Shown here piece by piece: positions 55,821 through 64,000 of a stretch of DNA of 64,000 nt. Position numbers and translations under genes: made by a program. The first letter of the stretch is position 1; every line of letters starts with the position of its first letter. The notes beneath the pieces were generated by a model. It was given only the letters and a program-made list of their open reading frames with translations, ran no database searches and was not told where the DNA came from. Source of the DNA: Methylomonas albis (lineage in GTDB: Bacteria; Pseudomonadota; Gammaproteobacteria; Methylococcales; Methylomonadaceae); the NCBI RefSeq assembly GCF_014850955.1, contig NZ_JACXSS010000001.1, positions 310,001-374,000 of the forward strand, given 5' to 3'.

Positions 55821-57068
55821 ATGAAAACGTATCTGGTCGGCGGCGCAGTTCGCGACCGTTTGCTGGATTATCCGGTTAAGGAGCGTGACTGGCTGGTGGT
55901 CGGTGAGACTGCCGACAGCATGCTGGCTGCGGGTTTTCGGCCCGTTGGCAAAGACTTTCCGGTATTTTTGCATCCGGGCAATCATGAAGAATATGCCTTG
56001 GCTCGTACCGAACGCAAAACAGCCCCTGGCTATAAAGGTTTCGCGGTTCATGCCGACTCCGATGTGACCTTGGAGGAAGATTTGCTGCGCCGCGATTTAA
56101 CCGTCAATGCGATGGCGATGGATGCTAACGGCGAGCTGTTTGACCCGTTTCACGGGCGACGCGATTTGGAAAATCGTATCCTGCGCCATGTGTCTCCGGC
56201 TTTTAGCGAAGATCCGGTGCGAATTTTGCGTGTCGCTCGCTTTGCGGCCCGTTATGCCCATTTGGGGTTTATTGTGGCCGAGGAAACCCAGGCGCTGATG
56301 AGGGAGATGGTCCTGGCTGGCGAAACCGATTTTCTGGTCGCCGAACGGGTATGGGCGGAGTTGCATAAAGCCTTATTGGAGCGGTCGCCGGCGGCATTTT
56401 TTCAAGTATTGAGAGACTGCGGCGCGTTGCGGGTGATTTTTCCGGAGGTCGATGCTTTATTTGGCGTACCGCAGCCGGAGAAACATCACCCGGAAATCGA
56501 TACCGGTGTACATGTCTTGATGGTGCTGGCCCAGGCCACGCGGCTTTCCGAGAAGGCCGAGGTCCGCTTGGCGGCCTTGTTGCACGACTTAGGCAAGGCC
56601 TTGACACCAAGTCAGCATTGGCCCAGTCACCACGGGCATGAGCAAAAAGGTTTGCCGGTGCTGGCTAAGTTGTGCCAAAGACTGCGAGTGCCGAATAGTT
56701 TTAAATTGTTGTGTGTCCAGGTCATGCAATATCACACCCATTGCCATAGAGCTTTGGAATTGCGCGCGGATACCTTGATCGATATGCTGCAAGCCATCGG
56801 CGCGTTTAAGCCCGATAGTCGCTTGGATGAGTTTTTACAAGCTTGCGAAGCCGATGCCCGTGGGCGGACCGGATTTGAAGATCGGCCTTATCCGCAAGCC
56901 GATTACATTCGCTCGGCGGCAATGGTAGCCGCAACTGTCGATACCTCGGCGGTTTTGCTTAAAGGCTTGCAAGGCCCGCAGATCGGCATTGCCATCCATA
57001 AGCTACGTGTCCAGGCCGTAAGCGATTACAAACAAGGTTATCAACATTTAACAACAGAGTCAGCATGA
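55821..57068 (+). CDS. cca: CCA-adding tRNA nucleotidyltransferase
   Basis: The 415-residue enzyme starts 'MKTYLVGGAVRDRLLDYPVK' with the class II nucleotidyltransferase GG and a 'ERDWLVVG' metal site, has 'EEDLLRRDLTVNAMAMD', and carries a C-terminal HD domain ('LAALLHDLGKALTP') as in E. coli Cca. It adds or repairs the 3' CCA end of tRNA. It overlaps the DUF486 gene by 4 bases. Confidence 0.95.
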   Translation: MKTYLVGGAVRDRLLDYPVKERDWLVVGETADSMLAAGFRPVGKDFPVFLHPGNHEEYALARTERKTAPGYKGFAVHADSDVTLEEDLLRRDLTVNAMAMDANGELFDPFHGRRDLENRILRHVSPAFSEDPVRILRVARFAARYAHLGFIVAEETQALMREMVLAGETDFLVAERVWAELHKALLERSPAAFFQVLRDCGALRVIFPEVDALFGVPQPEKHHPEIDTGVHVLMVLAQATRLSEKAEVRLAALLHDLGKALTPSQHWPSHHGHEQKGLPVLAKLCQRLRVPNSFKLLCVQVMQYHTHCHRALELRADTLIDMLQAIGAFKPDSRLDEFLQACEADARGRTGFEDRPYPQADYIRSAAMVAATVDTSAVLLKGLQGPQIGIAIHKLRVQAVSDYKQGYQHLTTESA

Positions 57069-57415
57069 ACGCCATCCTGATCTCCGCCGGTTTGTTGATT
57101 TGCAGCAATGTGTTTATGACTTTTGCCTGGTATGCGCACCTGAAGGAATTGAATAACAAACCCTGGCTGCTGGCCGCATTCGTCAGTTGGGGCATAGCCC
57201 TGTTCGAATATCTGCTACAAGTGCCAGCCAATCGTATCGGTTACACGCAGTGCAGCGTTGCTCAGCTGAAAATCATGCAAGAAGTGATTGCGCTGAGCGT
57301 ATTCGTACCCTTCTCGGTTTATTACATGAAAGAGCCGTTGAAACTGGATTATCTCTGGGCCGGCTTATGTTTGCTGGGCGCGGTGTTTTTTATGTTCAGA
57401 GCCAAATTGAGCTGA
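57065..57415 (+). CDS. DUF486-family small membrane protein
   Basis: The 116-residue protein has four hydrophobic segments and the DUF486 sequence 'TFAWYAHLKELNNKPWLLAA', 'ALFEYLLQVPANRIGY' and 'QEVIALSVFVPFSVYYMKEP'. It looks like a half-size DMT-type transporter, but no function is established to my knowledge. It is coupled to cca by a 4-base overlap. Confidence 0.87.
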   Translation: MNAILISAGLLICSNVFMTFAWYAHLKELNNKPWLLAAFVSWGIALFEYLLQVPANRIGYTQCSVAQLKIMQEVIALSVFVPFSVYYMKEPLKLDYLWAGLCLLGAVFFMFRAKLS

Positions 57416-57453
57416 GCTTGAGCAGATTGGAATAATACAAATGGATACACAGT

Positions 57454-58320
57454 ATGCTTAGTTATCGCCACGGGTTCCACGCCGGCAATTTTGCCGATGT
57501 GTTAAAGCACAGTCTGCTGACATTGGCGATCAATGCCCTAAAGCAGAAAGATAAGCCTTTTGTTTACATCGATACCCACGCTGGCGCCGGTAAATATTCC
57601 TTTAAATCCGAGTTTGCCCAAAAAACCGGCGAATACCAACAAGGCATAGCCAGGCTATGGGAGCGTGAGAATGCCCCTCCGGAATTGAAAGATTATCTGT
57701 CTGCGGTACGCGCGGAAAATACCGGTCGGCAATTGGTGCGTTATCCCGGCTCGCCGCAATTGGTCAAGCGCTTGGCCAGAGCGCAAGATCGATTAGTATT
57801 GTCGGAATTGCATAGCAGCGATGTCGAAGCCCTGCAGCAATTATTTGCCGGCGACAAGCAGGTTAGTGTCGCTAAGGAAGACGGTTTGCAAAACTTAAGC
57901 AAGAAATTGCCGCCTATCCAAAAGCGCGGCTTGATTTTTATCGACCCCAGTTATGAAATGCGCGACGAATATAAAAAAATCGTTGCGGCTTTGACGTCCG
58001 CATACAAACACTTCGCTACCGGCGTCTACGTGCTGTGGTATCCGGTTATCGACCGGGCGGCGACCGAAAACTTTATGCAGCGATTGGAGCAAACCGGCAT
58101 TCCTCGCCAGTTGCGGATCGAGCATTGCGTAGCCGATGACGGCCCAGGTCGTGGTATGACCGGTTCCGGCATGGTGATCATCAATCCGCCTTGGCAGTTG
58201 GATACTCAAGCGGAAGCGCTGTTACCTTGCTTGAATCAAGCCTTGGCCGCTGGTCGGGGGCATTGGAAAGTTGACTGGCAGGTGCCTGAGTCAATATCGG
58301 CGAGTGCGGTAAGGAATTAG
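57454..58320 (+). CDS. rlmJ: 23S rRNA (adenine(2030)-N6)-methyltransferase RlmJ
   Basis: The 288-residue protein starts 'MLSYRHGFHAGNFADVLKHS', the RlmJ signature, and has 'FVYIDTHAGAGKYSF' and the catalytic motif IV as DPSYE ('GLIFIDPSYEMRDEYKKIV'); the E. coli protein has DPPYE. It methylates A2030 of 23S rRNA. The Ser variant at the third motif position is a common substitution. Confidence 0.93.
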   Translation: MLSYRHGFHAGNFADVLKHSLLTLAINALKQKDKPFVYIDTHAGAGKYSFKSEFAQKTGEYQQGIARLWERENAPPELKDYLSAVRAENTGRQLVRYPGSPQLVKRLARAQDRLVLSELHSSDVEALQQLFAGDKQVSVAKEDGLQNLSKKLPPIQKRGLIFIDPSYEMRDEYKKIVAALTSAYKHFATGVYVLWYPVIDRAATENFMQRLEQTGIPRQLRIEHCVADDGPGRGMTGSGMVIINPPWQLDTQAEALLPCLNQALAAGRGHWKVDWQVPESISASAVRN

Positions 58321-58322
58321 CA

Positions 58323-58787
58323 ATGATTAGAAAGAATCTCGACTTGATCATCGTCGGTTTTGTGGTACTTGCTGCCGTCATGTACGATGTGACGCTGGAA
58401 GTGCTGGGTGAGTTCATGCACTTGCTGTTCGAAGGATTTCATGTGGCCTTCGAATACGTCGAATTAGGCATTGAAGAAGCCGTCGAATTGGTATTCCATG
58501 TTTTGGATATCGGCGAAATCATCGAGTATTTATTCGAGTCTGACCGCCACGGTAGCCAAGTGGTGACGTTTTATATTTTGTTGACGATTGCCTGGTTTGG
58601 TTTTTATAAGCTCTCGAAATTTGTGCCCCGGCTTTGGGCAGCTATTAAGCAATGGTCGCTTAATACTTGGGTGCGGCGGCAAACCGAATTAGAGTTGTAT
58701 TGGCTCTCGCTTACCATAAGGAACAAAGTGACTCTTGCCGTCACTGCCTTGGCCGTTGCCTATATCGCTTCATTTTTCGTGATGTGA
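58323..58787 (+). CDS. Unrecognised small membrane protein
   Basis: The 154-residue protein has three hydrophobic segments (about 8-22, 79-97 and 135-153). Between the first two is an acidic amphipathic stretch with repeating hydrophobic and Glu/His pattern ('LGEFMHLLFEGFHVAFEYVE', 'LGIEEAVELVFHVLDIGEII'). I do not recognise a family. The start follows the rlmJ stop by 2 bases, so it is probably co-transcribed with rlmJ. Confidence 0.7.
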   Translation: MIRKNLDLIIVGFVVLAAVMYDVTLEVLGEFMHLLFEGFHVAFEYVELGIEEAVELVFHVLDIGEIIEYLFESDRHGSQVVTFYILLTIAWFGFYKLSKFVPRLWAAIKQWSLNTWVRRQTELELYWLSLTIRNKVTLAVTALAVAYIASFFVM

Positions 58788-58830
58788 TTGTGCGCATCCC
58801 TGACGAAACCGTTTTATTTTTAATTTTCTT

Positions 58831-60270
58831 ATGCCATTACTAGAACAAGTTACCCAATCCATTCTTGCCGTCAATGGCCTGCAAACCCAAGACGTAGACC
58901 GGGTGATGGCGGCGCTGCTTAGCGTACCCGTCGATGCTGCCGATATCTATTTTCAGTCCAGCCATTTCGAATCGTGGTCCATGGAGGGCGGTATTATCAA
59001 GGAAGGCAGCCACTCCATAGAGCACGGCGCCGGCGTGCGAGTAGTGAGCGGTGACAAAACCGGCTTTGCTTACAGTGATCGCATCGAATTGCCGATTCTG
59101 CTGGAAGCCGCCAACAACGTCAAAGCCATCGTCAGACAAGGACAGCAGGCGCAACGCCAGATCGAAGCCGCCAAAAGCTGGCCGCCGCTCTATCAACCGC
59201 TCAATCCCTTAAAGTCCTTGGCCGACCAAGAAAAAATCGATTTATTGAAGCGCGTCGACAGCGAAACCCGCAAATTGGACAGTCGTATCGAAGAAGTGAT
59301 GGTCAGCCTGATTGCCGCCTATGACAGTGTGCTGATTGCCAATCAAGACGGTTCTTTGGCGGCCGATGTGCGGCCCTTGGTGCGGATGAACGTGACGGTG
59401 ATTATGGTCGAAAACGGTCGCCGAGAGCAAGGCAGTATGGGCGGCGGCGGGCGTAGCGATTACAGCTTTTTTCTGGAAAACGACCGGGCATTTGAATATG
59501 GCCGCGAAGCGGTGCGTTTAGCTCAGGTTAATTTGCAAGCCCAAGAAGCGCCGGCCGGCAATATGACCGTGGTGTTGGGTCCGGGTTGGCCGGGAATCTT
59601 GTTGCACGAGGCCATCGGACACGGTTTGGAAGGCGATTTTAACCGCAAAGGTACTTCAGCATTTAGTGGCAGAGTCGGCGAGCGGGTGGCTTCGGATTTA
59701 TGCACCGTGGTCGACGACGGCACTTTGGTCGGACGGCGCGGTTCCTTGAATATCGACGACGAAGGTACCCCCACCGAAAATACCGTGTTGATCGAAAAAG
59801 GTATTTTAAAAGGCTATATGCAGGACAAACTCAATGCGCGCTTGATGGGCGTCAAACCCACTGGCAACGGTAGACGCGAATCGTATGCGCACTTGCCGAT
59901 GCCGCGCATGACCAACACCTACATGCTACCGGGGCAGAGCGATCCGGAAGAAATTATCCGCTCGGTTAAAAAGGGCTTGTACGCCCGTAACTTCGGCGGC
60001 GGCCAGGTGGATATTACTTCCGGCAAATTTGTGTTTTCCACCAGTGAAGCCTATCTGATCGAAGATGGCAAAATTACCCGCCCTGTGAAAGGCGCGACGC
60101 TCATTGGGAATGGTCCGGACGTGTTGACCAAAGTATCGATGGTCGGCAACGACATGACCCTGGATAGCGGCGTCGGCACTTGCGGCAAAGACGGACAAAG
60201 CGTGCCGGTTGGCGTCGGCCAGCCCACCTTGAAAATCGACGGTTTGACCGTTGGTGGCACCAGCGTTTAA
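58831..60270 (+). CDS. tldD: Metalloprotease TldD
   Basis: The 479-residue protein carries the zinc motif HExxxH as '[17 protein letters not shown]' (His259, Glu260, His264), plus '[20 protein letters not shown]' and '[20 protein letters not shown]'. TldD acts with PmbA/TldE to trim leader peptides, for example of microcins and similar RiPPs, and in antitoxin turnover. The partner gene follows downstream. Confidence 0.96.
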   Translation: MPLLEQVTQSILAVNGLQTQDVDRVMAALLSVPVDAADIYFQSSHFESWSMEGGIIKEGSHSIEHGAGVRVVSGDKTGFAYSDRIELPILLEAANNVKAIVRQGQQAQRQIEAAKSWPPLYQPLNPLKSLADQEKIDLLKRVDSETRKLDSRIEEVMVSLIAAYDSVLIANQDGSLAADVRPLVRMNVTVIMVENGRREQGSMGGGGRSDYSFFLENDRAFEYGREAVRLAQVNLQAQEAPAGNMTVVLGPGWPGILLHEAIGHGLEGDFNRKGTSAFSGRVGERVASDLCTVVDDGTLVGRRGSLNIDDEGTPTENTVLIEKGILKGYMQDKLNARLMGVKPTGNGRRESYAHLPMPRMTNTYMLPGQSDPEEIIRSVKKGLYARNFGGGQVDITSGKFVFSTSEAYLIEDGKITRPVKGATLIGNGPDVLTKVSMVGNDMTLDSGVGTCGKDGQSVPVGVGQPTLKIDGLTVGGTSV

Positions 60271-60325
60271 TGCCTCGGGTCGATGCGTCGGCCCACACAT
60301 GCAATCGAATTCTAAGAGACTTACC

Positions 60326-61657
60326 GTGCAAAATCAGGAAGAAATTAATCGCTTAAAAAATGTCGTTCAACAGTTATTGGACGAAGCCAAACAACAAGGC
60401 GCCAGTGGCGCCGAAGCGGCATTCAGTGTTGATAACGGCCTGTCAGTGTCCGCACGTTTGGGGGAAGTGGAAACCGTCGAATATCACTGCGATCAAGGCA
60501 TAGGCGTCACTGTCTATTTCGGCCAGAAAAAAGGCTCGGCCAGCACCAACGATATTTCCGCAGACTCTCTGAAGGAAACCGTCAAGGCCGCGTGTAGTAT
60601 TGCCCGTTATGCCAGCGACGATGCCTATTCCGGCTTGCCCGATGCCGAATTACTGGCAACCGAATTTCCGGATCTGGATTTAAATCATCCGTGGGATATT
60701 GATGCCGAACAAGCCATCAACATCGCCATCGAATGCGAAAACATCGCGCGCGGCTACGATAAGGTGATTAACAATTCCGAAGGTGCTTCCGTGAATACGC
60801 ATCAAGGCACCCGGGTCTTTGGTAATTCGCTGGGCTTTTTGCAGGGCTACCAGTCTAGTCGGCATTCTCTAAGTTGTTCGGTACTGGCCGGTAGCGGCGA
60901 TGCCATGCAGCGCGATTATTGGTACAGCGTCGCGCGCCATGCGGCGGGCCTGGAATCGGCGCAGCAAGTGGGTGAAAAAGCCGCGCAACGCACAGTTAGT
61001 CGCCTGAATGCCCGTAGCCTCAGCACCCGCCAATGTCCGGTGTTATTTGCGTCGGAAATGGCGTCCGGCTTGATCGGCGCGATGATAGGCGCGATTAGCG
61101 GCGGCAGTTTATATCGCAAATCCTCGTTTTTATTGGATACGCTGGATACGCAAATCATGCCGGATTTCGTGCGTATTCATGAGCAACCCTTACTGCGCGG
61201 TGCACTGGGCAGCGCCAGTTATGACTCGGAAGGTGTAGCAACTAAGGCCAGGGATATTGTCAGTGAGGGTGTTTTAAGATCGTATGTACTCAGCACCTAC
61301 TCGGCGCGCAAACTGGGCATGCAAACCACCGGCAATGCCGGCGGCGTGCACAATCTGACCGTTGATCCCGGTAATAACGATTTTGCCGGTATGCTGAAAC
61401 TGCTAGGCACCGGCTTGTTGGTAACCGAGCTGATGGGGCAGGGCGTAAACCGGGTGACTGGTGATTATTCGCGTGGCGCGTCTGGATTTTGGGTGGAAAA
61501 CGGTGTGATGCAGTATCCCGTGCAAGAAATCACCATTGCTGGCAACTTAAAGTCCATGCTGCGGAATATCGTCGCCATCGGCAACGATGTAGATCTGCGC
61601 GGCAATATCCGGGTTGGCTCGATTTTGCTGGAGCAGATGGCGATTGCCGGTGAGTAG
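60326..61657 (+). CDS. pmbA: TldD partner protein PmbA/TldE
   Basis: The protein of about 443 residues has 'VSARLGEVETVEYHCDQGIG', 'VTVYFGQKKGSASTNDIS' and the late 'NAGGVHNLTVDPGN' typical of PmbA, and lacks the HExxxH motif, as expected for the non-catalytic partner. I use the GTG at 60326 with AAGAGA upstream, giving a length near E. coli PmbA (450). An ATG at 60299 and an opening at 60251 inside tldD are less likely. Confidence 0.93.
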   Translation: MQNQEEINRLKNVVQQLLDEAKQQGASGAEAAFSVDNGLSVSARLGEVETVEYHCDQGIGVTVYFGQKKGSASTNDISADSLKETVKAACSIARYASDDAYSGLPDAELLATEFPDLDLNHPWDIDAEQAINIAIECENIARGYDKVINNSEGASVNTHQGTRVFGNSLGFLQGYQSSRHSLSCSVLAGSGDAMQRDYWYSVARHAAGLESAQQVGEKAAQRTVSRLNARSLSTRQCPVLFASEMASGLIGAMIGAISGGSLYRKSSFLLDTLDTQIMPDFVRIHEQPLLRGALGSASYDSEGVATKARDIVSEGVLRSYVLSTYSARKLGMQTTGNAGGVHNLTVDPGNNDFAGMLKLLGTGLLVTELMGQGVNRVTGDYSRGASGFWVENGVMQYPVQEITIAGNLKSMLRNIVAIGNDVDLRGNIRVGSILLEQMAIAGE

Positions 61658-61748
61658 AGATTCACTGGCTGAGGCTTCAAAATAACTCGATTCCTGTGCG
61701 TAAACTCAAAAGCAGCTAATCAGCCTTTGCTTGAGATTGGCAAGGTTA

Positions 61749-61770
61749 TCAAGGCGCAAGAGCGCCTTGA
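61749..61770 (+). terminator. Hairpin after pmbA
   Basis: TCAAGGCGC and GCGCCTTGA form a perfect 9-bp stem with an AAGA loop. A short T run (TTTTT) comes 13 bases later, so it may be a weak terminator for pmbA, or serve the convergent HxlR gene. Confidence 0.5.
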
Positions 61771-61858
61771 TGCATGTGTCAGTTTTTCCGAAACTCTCCT
61801 TAGTATTCCTCCAGCGCACCATTTCTCATTAGCTGTGATATTTGGTTAAGCCATAGTG

Positions 61859-62305
61859 TTATCCATCGCTTTCGGGCATCACAAAGCGTAGCGCGCGCGT
61901 CCCGATTCTAGCTCCCGTGACCGCGTCGATCGCCACCGGTTGAATATCCTTTCCCGTTTCAACATCCTGGATACGCACCGACGGAACATCGCCCCGATAC
62001 TGGATTCCCCAGGCGCCAATCATCATAAGCACCGGCAGAAAGTCGCGGCCGGCGGCCGTTAACACATACTCCTCGCGCGGCGGACGCTCCGAATAGAGCC
62101 GCTTTTCCAATATTCCTTCCTCAGTTAACGTCGCCAAGCGCCGGGTCAGAATCGTCGGCGCGATGCCAAGACTTTTCCGAAATTGGTCGAAGCGTGTCAG
62201 GCCAATGTGGGCGTCCCTTAGAATCAATAGGCTCCAGGTGTCGCCAAGAAAAGCCAGGCAACGAGCAATCGGACAAGGGTCGGCGCAATTATTTTTCTCG
62301 TTCAT
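61859..62305 (-). CDS. HxlR-family transcriptional regulator
   Basis: The 148-residue winged-helix protein starts with 'CADPCPIARCLAFLGDTWSL' and 'LILRDAHIGLTRFDQFRKSL', then 'IAPTILTRRLATLTEEGILE', the HxlR pattern with an N-terminal Cys that in relatives senses electrophiles or oxidants. It is divergent from an SDR gene and an efflux adaptor gene and probably represses them. Two direct repeats in the 101-base gap are candidate operators. Confidence 0.92.
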   Translation of the reverse strand: MNEKNNCADPCPIARCLAFLGDTWSLLILRDAHIGLTRFDQFRKSLGIAPTILTRRLATLTEEGILEKRLYSERPPREEYVLTAAGRDFLPVLMMIGAWGIQYRGDVPSVRIQDVETGKDIQPVAIDAVTGARIGTRALRFVMPESDG

Positions 62306-62335
62306 ACGTTTTTAGTAGTGACTAAGTTTCATTTT

Positions 62336-62369
62336 GATAGTAACATTGCTTTCGAAATGATAGTAACAC
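62336..62369. promoter_or_regulatory. Direct repeats in the HxlR/SDR divergent region, candidate operator
   Basis: TGATAGTAACA occurs at 62336-62346 and again at 62359-62369. The start-to-start distance is 23 bp, about two helical turns, and the preceding bases are similar (TTTTGA and AAATGA). Such spacing fits binding of dimers on one face of the DNA, as for HxlR or MarR-like proteins. Confidence 0.55.
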
Positions 62370-62406
62370 TTAAGCGATAGACAATCCACCCCATGGGAGA
62401 CTTGAT

Positions 62407-63222
62407 ATGAACAGTAAAGAACATGCCGTAGCGTTGATCACCGGTGCATCCTCGGGCATAGGCCTGGTAACGGCCAAGGCCCTGCAACAAGCGGGTTACC
62501 GCGTATTCGGCACCAGCCGTAAGACGGCTGCATGCGCCGACGGCATCACGATGCTGAACTGCGACGTGACCGACGAGGCGTCGGTAAACAACATGGTTAC
62601 CGAGGTCTTGCAACAGACCGGCCGCATCGATCTGCTGGTCAATAATGCCGGCGTCGGCTTGCTCGGCGGCGCGGAAGAGTCGTCCACCGCGCAGGCTCAA
62701 GCCTTGTTCGACGTCAACGTGTTCGGCATCACGCGAGTGACCAATGCCGTACTGCCGACCATGCGCAACCAAGGAAAAGGCAGAATCGTCAATATCAGCT
62801 CAGCCCTTGGTTTTATCCCGGCTCCTTACAACGCGCTGTATGCCGCGACCAAGCATGCGGTCGAGGGCTATTCCGAATCGCTGGACCACGAGCTGCGCAG
62901 CTTCGGCATCCGGGTGGTACTGGTTGAACCGGGATATACCCGCACCGCGTTCGAAGCCAGTCTAACCAAGCCCGATCAGCCGCTGGAAGTCTACGACTCA
63001 GTGCGTGCCGGCATGGAAGTGGTCATGCGCAATGGCGTGAATGCGGGGGACGCAGCGGACGTGGTCGCCGACGCGGTGTTGAAAGCAGCGACTGCCACGG
63101 TTCCCAAAAGGCGCTATACCGCCGGAAAACAAGCAAGCCAAGTACGTTTTCTACGCCGTTTCCTCCCGGAAGCACTGGTCGACAAGAGCTTGCGCAAGTT
63201 TAACCAGCTGCCAATAGCCTGA
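62407..63222 (+). CDS. Short-chain dehydrogenase/reductase
   Basis: The 271-residue protein has the NAD(P)-binding 'ALITGASSGIGLVTAKALQQ', 'LLVNNAGVGLLGG', and the catalytic Ser-Tyr-Lys set in 'IVNISSALGFIPAPYNALYA' and 'ATKHAVEGYSESLDHELRSF'. The N-terminal motif TGxxxGIG marks a classical SDR. GGGAG precedes the ATG. It is divergent from the HxlR gene and 19 bases upstream of the RND adaptor, suggesting a stress-inducible operon. The substrate is unknown. Confidence 0.93.
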   Translation: MNSKEHAVALITGASSGIGLVTAKALQQAGYRVFGTSRKTAACADGITMLNCDVTDEASVNNMVTEVLQQTGRIDLLVNNAGVGLLGGAEESSTAQAQALFDVNVFGITRVTNAVLPTMRNQGKGRIVNISSALGFIPAPYNALYAATKHAVEGYSESLDHELRSFGIRVVLVEPGYTRTAFEASLTKPDQPLEVYDSVRAGMEVVMRNGVNAGDAADVVADAVLKAATATVPKRRYTAGKQASQVRFLRRFLPEALVDKSLRKFNQLPIA

Positions 63223-63241
63223 ATAATGGAAGGATAACGAC

Positions 63242-64000
63242 ATGAGTCATTTATCGCAGAATTCCATGACGACTAAGGGCCGGCTTCTGGCCGGATTGTT
63301 GCTACCGCTGATGATAAGCGCCGGATGCAGTGATCAAGATAAACAAACACAAGTGGTTTCCAGACCGGTAAAGGTGTTTCGAATCGACGACACCGCTGCG
63401 GTCGGTGTTATGAGCTTTGCCGGGGAAGTTCGGGCCAGAATCGAGACCGCCTTATCCTTCCGGGTGGCCGGTAAACTGCTGGAACGGAAAGTGGATGTTG
63501 GCGACTCCGTGCGTAAAGGCCAACTGCTGGCGACTTTGGATGGCAACGATTACCGCCTCGCCGTGCAGGGCCTTAAGGCTCAACTGGCTGCCGCCCAGGC
63601 CGACAGCAATTTCCTGCGCGACGATCTGACGAGATACCGCGAACTGTTGGCTCAACAAGTCATCAGCCCGCCGGAGTTCGAACGGCACGAAACCGCCTAT
63701 ACCACCGCGCGGGAGCGGACCGCGGCGTTGGCAGCGCAATTGGCTGAAGCGAATAATCAGCTGAGCTATACCGAATTGCATGCCGACCGCGACGGCGTGG
63801 TCACGGCCTTGGCTGTCGAGGCAGGACAGGTGTTGGCGGCAGGCCAGGCCGTGGTGACGCTGGCCCAGCTCGACGAAAAGGAAATCCATCTCGACGTGCC
63901 CGAGCATCGGCTATCGGAAATCAAGAACCAACAAGCCGTTAATGTCTCGTTGTGGGCCGGCGACGAACGGCCGCTCAAGGCCAGAATCCGCGAGATCGCC
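63242..64000 (+). CDS. RND efflux periplasmic adaptor lipoprotein (3' end outside window)
   Basis: The frame runs from ATG 63242 to the window edge (253 codons). The N-terminus has a lipoprotein signal with lipobox SAGC, then the membrane-fusion-protein pattern: 'FAGEVRARIETALSFRVAGK', 'VDVGDSVRKGQLLATLDGND' (lipoyl half), an alpha-hairpin, and 'LHADRDGVVTALAVEAGQVL' (second lipoyl half). GGAAGGA lies just upstream of the ATG. The RND pump gene is expected downstream. Confidence 0.92.
   Translation, partial: MSHLSQNSMTTKGRLLAGLLLPLMISAGCSDQDKQTQVVSRPVKVFRIDDTAAVGVMSFAGEVRARIETALSFRVAGKLLERKVDVGDSVRKGQLLATLDGNDYRLAVQGLKAQLAAAQADSNFLRDDLTRYRELLAQQVISPPEFERHETAYTTARERTAALAAQLAEANNQLSYTELHADRDGVVTALAVEAGQVLAAGQAVVTLAQLDEKEIHLDVPEHRLSEIKNQQAVNVSLWAGDERPLKARIREIA

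Overview
The window looks like the chromosome of a gammaproteobacterial (type I) methanotroph, most likely Methylomonas or a close relative. This is inferred from gene content: a ribulose monophosphate (RuMP) formaldehyde-fixation cluster (hexulose-6-phosphate synthase, 6-phospho-3-hexuloisomerase, transketolase, transaldolase, FBP aldolase), a complete pqqABCDE cluster as needed for a PQQ methanol dehydrogenase, and a Pseudomonas-type polar flagellar/chemotaxis operon. No 16S rRNA or methane monooxygenase gene is present, so the genus is an inference.

Layout. 1-4440 is an accessory island: the end of an Rhs gene whose nuclease tip is cut off by a one-base change in a G run, two further degenerate Rhs fragments, three copies of a short repeat, and a row of immunity-type genes (two PoNi-like, one broken by an in-frame TGA; one ankyrin; two unknown). 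It is followed by a lone type VI secretion lipoprotein gene (tssJ). 5256-17711 is mostly housekeeping: prlC, three tandem HDOD regulators downstream of aroE, hemB, an mlaC-like gene, cmoAB, a ComEA-like helix-hairpin-helix protein, a MIF-like protein and thpR.

18147-24746 is the RuMP block. It supplies the fixation steps (hps, phi) and the rearrangement and cleavage enzymes (tkt, tal, fba). Between tkt and tal lies an unrecognised membrane-anchored protein with four TGVxKYL-type repeats in its predicted cytoplasmic tail. 25030-44369 is one long co-directional motility operon: fliLMNOPQR-flhBAFG-fliA-cheYZAB-motCD-parC-parP-cheW plus two small genes. A sigma-54-like promoter precedes fliL. CheA has three 35-residue-spaced repeats in its linker, a plausible docking region for the ParC/ParP polar-array system encoded downstream.

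44366-50928 carries LPS core/O-antigen genes (two GT2, O-antigen ligase, GT25, GT9) and divergent msbA. 50974-54784 (minus strand) is pqqA-B-C-[Uma2]-D-E, with a terminator-like hairpin after pqqA and a Uma2-type nuclease-fold gene placed between pqqC and pqqD. 54939-61657 holds a TauE/SafE permease, cca, a DUF486 protein, rlmJ, an unknown membrane protein and tldD/pmbA. The right end is an HxlR regulator divergent from an SDR dehydrogenase and an RND-type periplasmic adaptor that runs off the window; two direct repeats lie in the divergent promoter region.

No tRNA, rRNA, CRISPR array or intact insertion sequence was recognised. All family assignments come from reading motifs and remembered families; no database search was run.
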